From the NCBI RefSeq assembly GCF_900114115.1, contig NZ_FORX01000002.1, forward strand, positions 124,001 to 188,000: a stretch of 64,000 bases of DNA, written 5' to 3'. Made by a program: the position numbers and the translations under genes. The DNA is from Desulfomicrobium apsheronum. Its GTDB lineage: Bacteria; Desulfobacterota; Desulfovibrionia; Desulfovibrionales; Desulfomicrobiaceae. A model generated the notes under the pieces. The model had not been told where the DNA came from, ran no database searches, and worked only from the letters and a program-made list of their open reading frames with translations. Position 1 is the stretch's first letter; every line of letters begins with the position of its first letter. This document shows, piece after piece, positions 17,568 to 26,792 of this stretch.

Positions 17568-18401
17568 ATGGAACTCTTGAAGAATCAAAAAAATCTGATC
17601 ATCTGGGGCGTTTTCCTGGCCGTTGCCGCTGGGGTCGTCTACTGGCCCATCGTCGTCCCCATGATCCGGCAGTGGGCTGCCGACGACAATTATTCGCATG
17701 GATTTCTCGTGCCTTTCATTGCCGGGTATCTGGCGTACATGCGGCGGGAAGATCTCCTGGCGGCAGAGGTGAGACCCGCCGAATCCGGCCTGCTCCTCAT
17801 CCTCTTCGGGCTGGCCATGCTTCTTTTCGGCTGGCTGTCGACGGAATACTTCACCATGCGCGCCTCCCTGGTGGTCATCATCGCCGGTTCCGTGCTTTAT
17901 ATCCTGGGATGGAGGATATTTACGATTCTCCTTGCCCCTCTGATCTATCTGCTGCTCATGATCCCGATTCCCTACATCATCTATGACGCCGCCGCCTTTC
18001 CCCTGAAACTCTTTGTGACCAAGGTCTCGGTCCTGGCCCTCAAGGCCATGGGCATCGTTATCTGGCAGGAAGGCAACATCCTCATGTTCCCAAACATCAC
18101 CCTTGAGGTGGCGGATGCCTGCAGCGGACTGCGCTCCATCATGTCCCTTCTGGCCCTGGGCACGGCCTACGCATTCGTGCTGCACTCCTCGGTCCGGGAC
18201 CGGGTGGTGCTCATCGCCTCGACCCTGCCCATCGCGGTTTTCACCAACTGCCTGCGGGTCATCGCCACAGGGGTTCTGGCCCAATATTTCGGGGCGGCGG
18301 CAGCCGAGGGCTTTTTTCATGAATTCGCGGGATTTTTCGTCTTTTTCGCAGCTGTGGTCATGTTCGTGGCCCTGGGCGCGGCACTCAAGAGGTGGTCATG
18401 A
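17568..18401 (+). CDS. Exosortase (EpsH family), PEP-CTERM transpeptidase-like membrane protein
   Basis: Integral membrane protein of 277 residues expected to recognise PEP-CTERM tails of exported proteins and cleave or transfer them at the outer face of the inner membrane. About eight hydrophobic segments are visible. The proposed catalytic triad is present: Cys185 in DACSGLRSI, Arg230 in FTNCLRVIATG and His251 in FFHEFAGFF. ATG 17568 follows a G-rich stretch. It overlaps the epsI-like gene by 4 bp and shares an apparent operon with a TIGR03790-like protein and PrsK. A likely substrate with a PEP-CTERM tail is encoded at 47838-48560. I do not assign the Xrt subtype; EpsI is a separate gene rather than a C-terminal fusion. 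Confidence 0.92.
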   Translation: MELLKNQKNLIIWGVFLAVAAGVVYWPIVVPMIRQWAADDNYSHGFLVPFIAGYLAYMRREDLLAAEVRPAESGLLLILFGLAMLLFGWLSTEYFTMRASLVVIIAGSVLYILGWRIFTILLAPLIYLLLMIPIPYIIYDAAAFPLKLFVTKVSVLALKAMGIVIWQEGNILMFPNITLEVADACSGLRSIMSLLALGTAYAFVLHSSVRDRVVLIASTLPIAVFTNCLRVIATGVLAQYFGAAAAEGFFHEFAGFFVFFAAVVMFVALGAALKRWS

Positions 18402-19030
18402 ATATTCGCTTCCGTTTTCTTTTCATCATGCTTCTTTTGGCCGGGGCCGGAACGTACATGGCGTTTCATCGCGATCTCGAAGTGCCCCCGGGGCGCCCCT
18501 TCGAGGAATTTCCGGCCAGCCATGCGGGCTGGCGCATGATCGGGCAGGCAAACTTAAGCGAAAACGTCGTGAAGGTGCTGATGCCGACGGATTATCTCTC
18601 CCGGCGCTATGCCAGGGAGGACGGATCGAGCGTCGATATGTACCTGAGTTTTTTCGACGGCGGACCCGATTCGGGCAGGATACACTCGCCCAAGCATTGC
18701 CTGCCTGGCGGCGGCTGGACGGAACTGTCCTCCAGGCACGCGACGTTGGATCTGGGTGGGGAAGCGGTGAATCTGGTCCGGGCCGTGTACGCCATGGGCA
18801 ACAACCGGGAGGTCATCTACTACTGGTTCGCCATGCGCGGAAAGACCATGTCGGACGAGTTCTCCCTGAAGATTGCCGAGATTTCAGGCTCCATGTTCCA
18901 CCGTCGCCGGGACCAGAGCTTCATGAGAATTTCCGTGCAAGGCGATGGCGCCCAGGAGGAGGCGGAGCGACGGATCGAAGGTTTTCTGCGGGATTTCTAT
19001 CCGGTCATTCGCGATTTTTTGCCAAACTAG
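18398..19030 (+). CDS. epsI: EpsI family exosortase-associated protein
   Basis: A 210-residue protein of the EpsI family, which accompanies or is fused to exosortases and is needed for exopolysaccharide production in some species. It has one N-terminal membrane segment (residues about 4-20) and an extracytoplasmic domain with VDMYLSFFDGG, HSPKHCLPGGGW and REVIYYWFAMRGKTMSDEF, the conserved EpsI core including the CLPGGGW loop. ATG 18398 overlaps the exosortase stop (ATGA) with AGAGGTGG upstream. Coupled expression with the exosortase is therefore likely. Biochemical function is not established for the family. Confidence 0.9.
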   Translation: MNIRFRFLFIMLLLAGAGTYMAFHRDLEVPPGRPFEEFPASHAGWRMIGQANLSENVVKVLMPTDYLSRRYAREDGSSVDMYLSFFDGGPDSGRIHSPKHCLPGGGWTELSSRHATLDLGGEAVNLVRAVYAMGNNREVIYYWFAMRGKTMSDEFSLKIAEISGSMFHRRRDQSFMRISVQGDGAQEEAERRIEGFLRDFYPVIRDFLPN

Positions 19031-19049
19031 AAATTTGTGGGGGGGACTC

Positions 19050-21149
19050 ATGAACATGGACATGCCGAGGCCTGCCGTGCCCGGAATCACATATCGCCTG
19101 TTTGCCGCGCTCCTTTATTTCCTGTGCGCGCTCACATTCCACAATGGCTTGGCAAGTGCCGAGGCCCCGGCGGGCGTATCGCCTTCGCAGGTCCTCGTCC
19201 TTTACAATGCGGATTGGCGCGAGCGGCACCCCCTGATCTCCGCGACGCAGGATTCCCTGGCGGTCGCCGAGCACTATGCGCGGATGCATACCGATCCGGT
19301 CACCGGGGAGAGGCCCTATCTGCTGGGGCTGACGGGTGGCCGGTCATCAAGAAACGCACTCTCCGGCGATCATCTTGAGGAGCGCAGCACGGACAACGGT
19401 TGCGGTGTTCTGTATCGGTCCCGCAATTCCAAACGTTTCGAAAGCGGCTGCGAGATGCGCGACAGTCGCATGGTGGAGGTGGTCTTGCCCAAGACCGAAG
19501 TCCCGTGGAACCTCGGCACCCTCGGACTTGAAATCGAGTCCGACGAGAGGTCGAGCCGCGCACGCTTCAAACTGGTCGAGAACGGCGCAAGCCTTCATCC
19601 CGACAAGGTGCGGGTCCGGCAAGACGGGGACTGGCGAATCAGGGCCCTGGGCGGGCTCCTCATGGAGGGGGCGTTTACGGCCACGGCCAGATGCGCGGAC
19701 GCTCAGGGCGATGTTCACGAGTGGAGCGCCGAGTACAGGGATATCCGGCAGGCGTCATGGAGCGCCACGGGTCTTGATGGCATTCGCGACGACCAAAATT
19801 ACCTGGATCTTGTGGAGGCTCCGATCAAGGCGTTTCTGGAGGACCCCTCCAATGCCCGGCCTGACGGAACCCTGCTCAAGGATCATGTCCTGTATTTTGT
19901 CGTGTGTCATGGACTGCCTCGAACCGTCTCGGCCCCGTACGGCATTGCCACCGGGGTCGGCTTGCATCTGCGCGACTATGGCTCCGAGATCGATCTGTGC
20001 CAGAGACTCCAGCTCATGTACTACGATTTCGAGAGCCTGCACCGCGACGAGGTCCAGCCGATGCGTTTTGCTCCGGCCTCGGACAAAAGCGCTTTCACGA
20101 ACATCCTGCTTCGCACGCGAATGTCCATGCCGCTTCAGGGGGCGGATATCAATCCATTCGTGCACCCGGCGGCCTACCGCAAAGGCGGGAACAAGGCCGG
20201 GCTGGGTTCGCCACGGTTCACATCCGCGCAGCGAGCCCTGCGCCCGGATCGCCACCTCTTTTTCGCCATGCGCATCGACGGACAGACACCTCTTGAAGCC
20301 ATGGAACTGGTGGACCGGGGCGTCTATGCATCCAGGCATGCAGGCCCGGAAATGGGCATGCTTTCGGATGTGCCTCTTTTAGAAACTCCGGAACGCGTTG
20401 GAAAGATCGATGCCCGGACTCCGGCCAAGCCGTTTTGGGAGCTGGGATACAGGCATTTGTTCCAGCACCCCAAAGGCTGGGTCCGGCTTGACCTTTTCAA
20501 GCTTGCCCCGGGGAGCGGATTCTTCAACTCAAGCCCTGTCTTCCTTCCCGGAGGGATTGCGACTTTTGTCCAGTCGAATCAGGGCTGGAACATGAAGGAT
20601 TCGCGATTTTACGAATTCTTGAGGCAAGGGGTGACGATGACGGCCGGGTCGGCTCGCGTCGACCCGCGCAAGACGCCCCACATTCACAGCCACAGTTTTT
20701 GGGACGAAGCGGTTTTTTATCCGGCCCTGCGTGAAGGTCGCCCTGTGGGCGAGATTCTGCTCAGCAATCAGGTTCATATGGGCTGGATCACCAGTTTTGT
20801 GGGCGACCCTCTGTACCGCTTGCCGCCTGAACCGCAAAAGCCGGGCGGTCTGACCGGCCTGACCTGGGACAAAAACGTGCGCGTGGCGCAGGCGCGCGAT
20901 GCTGAACGCGGCAAGGGATATCTGGTCATGGCGGATTTGGGGTCGAGCGCTCATGAACCCCGCCTGGCCCAGATGCGCCTTGGCCGCGTTGCAGCCGAGG
21001 AAAACGGGGCAAAGCATGTCTTCAAACGCTTTGCCTCCAGGCCCTGCGTGTTCGTTCCCAAGCGGGAAGTGCGCAAGGGGGAACAGTGGCGGCTGGAATT
21101 GATGGATCCTTTTGGCGATACGGCAACGCTTGTGGGCAATCTGGAGTAG
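19050..21149 (+). CDS. TIGR03790-like exported protein of the exosortase locus
   Basis: Protein of 699 residues with a signal peptide (hydrophobic residues about 14-34 ending at LASAEA). After it come SQVLVLYNADWRERHPL, SLAVAEHYARMHTDP and the later block LKDHVLYFVVCHGLPRTVSAP, which match the pattern of family TIGR03790. That family is uncharacterised and, as I recall, reported only from genomes that also carry exosortase. A region with DPLYRLPP lies in the C-terminal third. ATG 19050 has GGGGGGA upstream and comes 19 bp after epsI. It sits between epsI and prsK, which supports a role in PEP-CTERM processing or sensing. The family match is by eye. Confidence 0.72.
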   Translation: MNMDMPRPAVPGITYRLFAALLYFLCALTFHNGLASAEAPAGVSPSQVLVLYNADWRERHPLISATQDSLAVAEHYARMHTDPVTGERPYLLGLTGGRSSRNALSGDHLEERSTDNGCGVLYRSRNSKRFESGCEMRDSRMVEVVLPKTEVPWNLGTLGLEIESDERSSRARFKLVENGASLHPDKVRVRQDGDWRIRALGGLLMEGAFTATARCADAQGDVHEWSAEYRDIRQASWSATGLDGIRDDQNYLDLVEAPIKAFLEDPSNARPDGTLLKDHVLYFVVCHGLPRTVSAPYGIATGVGLHLRDYGSEIDLCQRLQLMYYDFESLHRDEVQPMRFAPASDKSAFTNILLRTRMSMPLQGADINPFVHPAAYRKGGNKAGLGSPRFTSAQRALRPDRHLFFAMRIDGQTPLEAMELVDRGVYASRHAGPEMGMLSDVPLLETPERVGKIDARTPAKPFWELGYRHLFQHPKGWVRLDLFKLAPGSGFFNSSPVFLPGGIATFVQSNQGWNMKDSRFYEFLRQGVTMTAGSARVDPRKTPHIHSHSFWDEAVFYPALREGRPVGEILLSNQVHMGWITSFVGDPLYRLPPEPQKPGGLTGLTWDKNVRVAQARDAERGKGYLVMADLGSSAHEPRLAQMRLGRVAAEENGAKHVFKRFASRPCVFVPKREVRKGEQWRLELMDPFGDTATLVGNLE

Positions 21150-21163
21150 CTGGAGTAGCTTTA

Positions 21164-23218
21164 ATGACCCCTTCCTTCGTTTCCTTTCTGACAACCCTGT
21201 GCGCCGTCATCCTGGCCGTGGGATTTGCCGCGCGCATGCTGCTTGGCGTCATGCGCGCCGATCGGTCGCGGGCTTCGGGAGCCCTGGCCCTGGCGCTGTT
21301 GCTGTCTGCCGGACTGGAAGCGCTCGATCTCTTGACGCTCCTGTACCCCGAATCGGTGCAGGCCTGGCGTATGGCCGGACTGCTGGTGGAAGGAGCCCTG
21401 GGGCCGGCCTGGGTCTGGTTCACCGCCCTTTTTGCCCGCAACTACGAAGAAGGCAGGTTGCCCGGAACGCAGCGCGCGCTGATCCTCCTGTCCTGCCTCA
21501 TGCTGCCCTGGGCCGGGTATCTGGCTGCGCAGGGTGCCTATTTTGCCCCGGATTTCGCGACCGAAGGCCTTCTTTTTCTCCTTCCCGGCAGTTTTTATTT
21601 CTATATCGGTTTTGCGGTGTGCTGCGTCGCGGCCCTGCTCAACATCGAGGCCACCCTGGCGGCGGCCGTGCATCACCGGCGCTGGAAGATCAAATTCATT
21701 CTTCTGGGGGCCGTGAGCATTCTGGCCGCCTTGATCCTCTATTACAGCCAGAGCCTCCTGCATCGTTCCATCGACATGAGCCTGGCGGGCCTGCGCTCCC
21801 TGGCCTTGCTTCTGGGCACGGCCATGATGTGGTTTTCGGACCTGCGGCGCGGCCCCGAAGTACGGATCAGTTTTTCGAGGCGGCTGGCATTCAAGTCCGT
21901 GGTCCTGGTCGCGGCCGGTCTGTATCTGGTCGGGCTCGGCCTGCTCGGGGAGGGTGCGCGCCTTTTCGGGGACGATCTGGGCCGCGCCGTGCTGCTGGTG
22001 GTCAGCTTTCTGGCCGGGCTCGGTCTTCTGGTCGTTTTTCTTTCGGACACGGTGCGCCGCAAGATCCGCCTTTTTCTGCAGATGCACTTTTATGGTGAAA
22101 AGTATGATTATCGCATCCAGTGGGTGCAGTTCACTCAGCACCTGGCCTCGGCCCGCACCCAAAACGAACTGCAGCAGGCGGCATTGTCGGCCTGCTGCGA
22201 AACCTTCGGTATCGTGGGGGCGGGGCTCTTTCTCTTCGATCATGACCGCAAGCTTTACCTGCCCGCCAGCCTGGTGGAGATGGACCCTCACGAAGGTGGT
22301 TTCGGGGAAGACTCGGCTCTTGTGACGGAGCTTGAATCCCGGCGTTCCGTGCTGCGCGCGGCGGATGTGGACGACTCTTCGCCCTGGCTCGCGCGGGCCG
22401 GCTTCGCCATTCCCATTTTCCGCGAAGACGTGCTGGACGGGTTTGTACTTCTGGGCCGGCCCATCAATCCACAGGAGGAGTACGACGAGGAAGATTTCGA
22501 ACTGATGGACACCATGGCCCGGCATATCTCTTCGGCCCTTTTGAACATGCGTCTGCTGGACCAGTTGGCCAGGTCGAGGGAGATGGAGATCATGGGCAAG
22601 GTCTCGGCCTTTGTGCTTCATGATCTGAAGAATCATGTCTATACGCTCTCGCTCATGGCCGACAACGCGCAAAAACATATCGGCAATCCCGAATTTCAGA
22701 AGGACATGGTTGATTCTCTGGGAAGCACGGTTGGCAAGATGAAGATCCTCATCTCGCAACTTAAAGGTCTCCCCGACCGTCACACCCTGAGGCGCGAGCC
22801 CGTGGGCCTTTTGTCCCTGGCAAGGGAAGCCACCCGGCCTTTGCCGCAGGAACGCCTTGATTTCCAGGGTCCGGACGTGCGGGTGATGATTGACAGCGCG
22901 GAGATGGGCAAGGTGATCCTGAATCTTTGCCTCAACGCACTGGAGGCGTCCACGGCGGGTCAATCCGTATCCGTCACGGTAGGGGATGAGCCCGAACCGT
23001 TTGTAAGGGTGACGGACCATGGCGTGGGCATTGCCAAGGAGTTCATGGCGGGCGGGCTCTTCGAGCCTTTCAAGTCCACCAAGGCCAAGGGCATGGGTAT
23101 CGGGCTGTATCAATGCAAACAGATCGTGGAGGCCCACGGCGGGCGCATCGAAGTGCGCAGTGCGCCGGATGAGGGCTCTGAATTTATTGTATGTATTGGT
23201 GACAGACAGGGTTTGTGA
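21164..23218 (+). CDS. prsK: PEP-CTERM system sensor histidine kinase PrsK
   Basis: Membrane sensor kinase of 684 residues. About eight to nine hydrophobic segments occupy residues 1-300, a GAF-like domain about 330-470, and the kinase core follows. The H-box VLHDLKNHVYTLSLM places the phospho-acceptor at His486; this HDLKN form is characteristic of PrsK proteins. ATP-binding motifs are NLCLNALEAS, VTDHGVGI and KGMGIGLYQCKQIVEAHGG. ATG 21164 is preferred over the upstream open frame, which overlaps the preceding gene. The partner is the sigma-54 regulator 127 bp downstream. The pair is thought to control PEP-CTERM protein genes; the signal is unknown. Confidence 0.9.
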   Translation: MTPSFVSFLTTLCAVILAVGFAARMLLGVMRADRSRASGALALALLLSAGLEALDLLTLLYPESVQAWRMAGLLVEGALGPAWVWFTALFARNYEEGRLPGTQRALILLSCLMLPWAGYLAAQGAYFAPDFATEGLLFLLPGSFYFYIGFAVCCVAALLNIEATLAAAVHHRRWKIKFILLGAVSILAALILYYSQSLLHRSIDMSLAGLRSLALLLGTAMMWFSDLRRGPEVRISFSRRLAFKSVVLVAAGLYLVGLGLLGEGARLFGDDLGRAVLLVVSFLAGLGLLVVFLSDTVRRKIRLFLQMHFYGEKYDYRIQWVQFTQHLASARTQNELQQAALSACCETFGIVGAGLFLFDHDRKLYLPASLVEMDPHEGGFGEDSALVTELESRRSVLRAADVDDSSPWLARAGFAIPIFREDVLDGFVLLGRPINPQEEYDEEDFELMDTMARHISSALLNMRLLDQLARSREMEIMGKVSAFVLHDLKNHVYTLSLMADNAQKHIGNPEFQKDMVDSLGSTVGKMKILISQLKGLPDRHTLRREPVGLLSLAREATRPLPQERLDFQGPDVRVMIDSAEMGKVILNLCLNALEASTAGQSVSVTVGDEPEPFVRVTDHGVGIAKEFMAGGLFEPFKSTKAKGMGIGLYQCKQIVEAHGGRIEVRSAPDEGSEFIVCIGDRQGL

Positions 23219-23287
23219 ATAATTTTTGGACAGGAAGTATGGACTTGCGTTGCTGGTGTGTGTTAATTTTTTCGTAAACTTCTTTTT

Positions 23288-23320
23288 TTCTGCCGTAGCC
23301 TGAGATGTTTTGCGGCAGAA
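23288..23320. promoter_or_regulatory. Dyad symmetry between prsK and prsR
   Basis: TTCTGCCG (23288-23295) and CGGCAGAA (23313-23320) form a perfect 8-bp inverted repeat around a 17-bp centre, 26 bp before the prsR start codon. It is not followed by a clean T-run, so an operator or mRNA structure is more likely than a terminator. Self-binding by PrsR is a guess. Confidence 0.4.
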
Positions 23321-23345
23321 AATTTTCAGCGAGTGGGGTCAATAA

Positions 23346-24716
23346 TTGGAACATTTGCTTATCGTTGATGATAACGAGGACGTCCTGACCCAGCTCAAGT
23401 GGGGCCTTACCTCGGAATCTTACAATCTCCACCTGGCCGCCAATGTCGACGAGGCGCTGGCGATCTTTCGTAAACTTCACCCCGGTGTCGTGACCCTGGA
23501 CTTGGGCCTGCCGCCGCATGTCGAGTCTTCGGAAGAGGGGTTCAGGGGGCTGGTGGAGATGCTCAAGCTTGAGCCTTCAGCCAAGATCATTGTCGTCACC
23601 GGCAACGATGAGCGCGAGAATGCCTTGCAGGCAATCAAGCTCGGGGCCTTTGATTTTTTCCGCAAGCCCATTGATCTGGACGAGCTGCGAGTCATCATCC
23701 GCCGCGCATTCCATTTGCATGCCATTGAGCGGGAGAGCGTGGTTCAGCAGGATGAAGCTGCCAGCGAGCTCAAAGACAACTGCGGAATTGTGGGCGCATG
23801 CGCGGCCATGCGCGGGGTGCTCGGCCTTATCGACAAGGTTGCCACTTCGGACGTGCCGATCCTCATTTCCGGCGAGAGCGGGACGGGCAAGGAACTGGTG
23901 GCCAGGGCCATTCATTCCAAGAGCCTGCGCAGGCATGGCCCCATGATCTGCATAAACTGCGGCGCAATCCCCGAGAACCTGATCGAGTCCGAGCTTTTCG
24001 GGCACGAAAGGGGGGCCTTCACCGGCGCGGCCTCCATGGTCAGGGGCAAGGTCGAGTATGCCAGCGACGGGACCCTCTTTCTGGACGAGATAGGGGAGTT
24101 GCCCGTCAACCTGCAGGTCAAGCTGCTCAGATTCCTGCAGGAGATGGTCATTCAGCGAGTCGGGGGCAGGAAGGACATCCCCGTCAATGTGCGCATCATC
24201 GCGGCCACGAATATCGATATCGCCGCGGCCATCGCTCAGGGGCGTTTTCGGGAAGATCTGTATTACCGTATCGGCGTGGTCAATATCCATCTTCCTCCCC
24301 TGCGGGAGCGTGAAGATGACGTGCGCATTCTGGCCGAATATTTTCTGGATCGCATCGCTCGCGACCTGGGCAAGACCCTGGCCGGGTTCACGCCTGATGC
24401 CCTGTCCTGTCTCAACACCTACGGCTGGCCCGGCAACATCCGTGAGCTTGAAAACAAGCTGCGTCGCGCGGTGCTGCTCGCGGACTCGACCCTGCTCACG
24501 GCCGAGGAGCTGGGCTTCGGGGAGAGTGACTACGCCCTGGACGGTCTCGGCCTGACGGACAAAACTCTGAAGGAAGCCCGCGCCATGCTTGAGAAGAAGA
24601 TGGTTCTGGCGGCCCTGGCCAAGCACGAGGGCAACATCGTCAAGGCTTCCGAAGCGCTCGGGATCAGCCGTCCAACCATGTACGACCTTTTGAAAAAGCA
24701 CGAGATTAGCAATTAG
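23346..24716 (+). CDS. prsR: Sigma-54-dependent response regulator PrsR
   Basis: Transcription activator of 456 residues. The receiver domain (1-120) has acidic DDNED, phospho-acceptor Asp52 in VTLDLGLPP, and KP in FFRKPIDLDEL. The AAA+ domain has Walker A GESGTGKE from residue 176 and the sigma-54 contact loop GAFTGA at 223-228. A Fis-type helix-turn-helix ends the protein (NIVKASEALGISRPTMYDLLKK). The DLGLPPHVESSEEGFRG stretch after the Asp is longer than usual and typical of PrsR proteins. The start is TTG 23346 with GTGGGG upstream. Expected to be phosphorylated by PrsK and to activate promoters of PEP-CTERM and exopolysaccharide genes. Confidence 0.92.
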   Translation: MEHLLIVDDNEDVLTQLKWGLTSESYNLHLAANVDEALAIFRKLHPGVVTLDLGLPPHVESSEEGFRGLVEMLKLEPSAKIIVVTGNDERENALQAIKLGAFDFFRKPIDLDELRVIIRRAFHLHAIERESVVQQDEAASELKDNCGIVGACAAMRGVLGLIDKVATSDVPILISGESGTGKELVARAIHSKSLRRHGPMICINCGAIPENLIESELFGHERGAFTGAASMVRGKVEYASDGTLFLDEIGELPVNLQVKLLRFLQEMVIQRVGGRKDIPVNVRIIAATNIDIAAAIAQGRFREDLYYRIGVVNIHLPPLREREDDVRILAEYFLDRIARDLGKTLAGFTPDALSCLNTYGWPGNIRELENKLRRAVLLADSTLLTAEELGFGESDYALDGLGLTDKTLKEARAMLEKKMVLAALAKHEGNIVKASEALGISRPTMYDLLKKHEISN

Positions 24717-25058
24717 AAGATGTTGCAATGCCTTGTAACAAAAAGGAATATTTTTGTGAAGTTGGGATGATTCATAGAATTTTTTTTTCTGGGACAAGTA
24801 TTCAAAGGAGTGATACTGACTTTTTAAAAATGGCTCATCATATATCTCGGTGATGGTGTGCGTGATGGATCAGGTTGTAACTCATTTTTCGACAGCTCAG
24901 TTGGATTTTTTATTTTTTTGCTATAATCAGGATGTTGTGAAATAATATTCCCGGGATTGTCTTGGCGTGATCGTTGGTATGCCGACGTATGCTGATCAGT
25001 TACGATTTCTGATGGTTTCATGTTTGATGTAAAGAAGGAATATAATGAGAGTGTTGGC
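24717..25058. other. AT-rich intergenic region with a TGTTGCAA dyad
   Basis: No convincing gene is seen in these 342 bases. At 24721-24740 an imperfect dyad, TGTTGCAA then TTGTAACA around 4 bp, lies just after the prsR stop. A sigma-54-like element at 24962-24977 (TTGGC, spacer, TTGG) has GG instead of the essential GC and is not called. A five-codon open frame at 25045 overlaps the next start and is probably chance. Confidence 0.4.
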
Positions 25059-26792
25059 ATGACAAAACGGTATGCGAAGCAAGATCACCTCTTTGAGTTG
25101 AACAGCAGGGAAACGGTGGGCAGGGATGAGTGTTTCTCCCACCTGATTCATGAAGCCGACAGTTCAGATGCTAGAGTGCTGAATGAACTCAAAGCGCAGC
25201 AGAGCGCGTTGTTGATGCAAAACGAAGAACTTCGAAGGGCTCTGGACAACCTTGAAAATAAATTGGCGGTCTATTCAGATTTTTATAATTTTTCGCCCCA
25301 AGGCTTTATCAGCCTGGACGAGCAGGGCCGCGTCCGGGAGGCAAACCCTTGGGCGATAAGTCAATTGGGCATGGAAAGAGACGCGCTGATCAATTCGTCT
25401 TTTGGGCAGCGTGTAGCCTCACAGGATATGGAAAAATTCAGGGTATATCTTGATCTCGTTTTCAAAACAGGAGAGCGACAGAGTTGCGATTTGATGCTAA
25501 GGCGGAAGAACATGCAGGATTTCCGGGTTAAAATAGACAGCGTCAAGCCTTCAAATAGTGGTCATATAGATTTTTACATGTCTCCTTTTACAGACATTGC
25601 CGACATAGCCAGTCAGAAAGTGTCAAGTGATGTTTCGTATTGTGGAGTTGATGAAAAATATCATCTAAATTCAGATTTTCCTGAAGATTTCGAGAATAAA
25701 TTTCAAATATTATTGCAGCAGTTTCACGGTGTATTGAGTGGCATTAGTGGAACTGTAATTGTTGTTTCTCCAGACATGAAAGTTTTGTGGTCGAATATAA
25801 TTAATGAGTTTGGAATAAATTCAAATATATCCGACAATGTTTTGAGATATTGCAATGATTTTATGGGTAATTGTTCGGTGATTTATGAAAAATCTGCTAT
25901 TATCGATTGCTTTAATACCGGAGAAAAAAAGTCTTGCATTGTTACGCATGGTGAATCTGTATTGGATATACGTGCGTTTCCTGTTAAGGAAAACAATGAT
26001 GTAATCAGTGTTCTTCTGCTGGTGTTTGATGTTACGGGTAAAATGGCGATTCAGGAGGATGCTCAGTATGCATGTCATCTTTTGTCGCTTGGGGAGCTGG
26101 CAGCAAGTGTCGCGCATGAAATAAACAACCCGGTAAATGGCATCATCAATTACGGGCAAATACTGGTCAACGAATGCGGCCCCGAGAGCATGGAGCGCGA
26201 TCTGGGGGGGCGCATACTGAAAGAGGGAGAGCGTATCGGCCGTCTGGTCAAATCCCTCCTTTCCTATGCGCACGAAAGACGAAAGGAAAAAAGAGCGACG
26301 CAGGTTGCGGCCATTCTGGAGGAAACCTTGGCCCTGACCCAGGCCCAGATTCGCAAGGACGGCATTCAGCTTGTTCTCGACTTCCCTGAAAGCCTCCCTA
26401 AGGTCACGGCAAATCTGCAACAGGTTCAGCAGGGGTTCATAAACATCATCAGCAATGCGCGCTATGCATTGAACGAAAAGTATCCGGGGTGGCACAAGAA
26501 CAAATGTCTCGCGATCTCCGGCGAATCCGTCATGGTCGAGGGTTGCCCTTTTGTACGGGTGGCGTTTCTGGATCAGGGCGGAGGGATATCGGCCGAAAAG
26601 TTCTCGTTTCTGACTAAACCTTTTTTTTCCACCAAGCCTTTTGGCAAGGGGACCGGGCTTGGGCTCAGCATTACGCAGAAGATCATCAATGATCACGGGG
26701 GGCATCTGCGGTTTGAGAGTGAAGAGGGGGAGTTTACCCGCGTTATAATCGATTTGCCGGTTCATCAAAAAGATGAAGGAATATGTAAGTGA
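25059..26792 (+). CDS. PAS-domain sensor histidine kinase
   Basis: Soluble-looking kinase of 577 residues with no clear membrane segment. The N-terminus has a coiled-coil-like stretch (LNELKAQQSALLMQNEELRR) followed by a PAS domain (FSPQGFISLDEQGRVREANPW from its core), a second less clear sensor region, then HisKA with LAASVAHEINNPVNGI, placing the acceptor at His353, and HATPase motifs NIISNARYAL, FLDQGGGI and GKGTGLGLSI. The frame is also open from ATG 25020, which has no ribosome binding site; 25059 is chosen tentatively. The sensor part (about 25540-26060) is AT-rich while the kinase core is GC-rich. The stop overlaps the next regulator's GTG, so they are a two-component pair. Confidence 0.85.
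   Translation: MTKRYAKQDHLFELNSRETVGRDECFSHLIHEADSSDARVLNELKAQQSALLMQNEELRRALDNLENKLAVYSDFYNFSPQGFISLDEQGRVREANPWAISQLGMERDALINSSFGQRVASQDMEKFRVYLDLVFKTGERQSCDLMLRRKNMQDFRVKIDSVKPSNSGHIDFYMSPFTDIADIASQKVSSDVSYCGVDEKYHLNSDFPEDFENKFQILLQQFHGVLSGISGTVIVVSPDMKVLWSNIINEFGINSNISDNVLRYCNDFMGNCSVIYEKSAIIDCFNTGEKKSCIVTHGESVLDIRAFPVKENNDVISVLLLVFDVTGKMAIQEDAQYACHLLSLGELAASVAHEINNPVNGIINYGQILVNECGPESMERDLGGRILKEGERIGRLVKSLLSYAHERRKEKRATQVAAILEETLALTQAQIRKDGIQLVLDFPESLPKVTANLQQVQQGFINIISNARYALNEKYPGWHKNKCLAISGESVMVEGCPFVRVAFLDQGGGISAEKFSFLTKPFFSTKPFGKGTGLGLSITQKIINDHGGHLRFESEEGEFTRVIIDLPVHQKDEGICK

Noticed and set aside
24962-24977. Possible sigma-54 promoter before the PAS sensor kinase (TTGGC, spacer, TTGG)
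   Set aside because: The -12 element has GG in place of the near-invariant GC, and no other match supports it.
25045-25062. Five-codon frame MRVLA overlapping the PAS kinase start
   Set aside because: Too short to support and easily arises by chance; weak preceding ribosome binding site.
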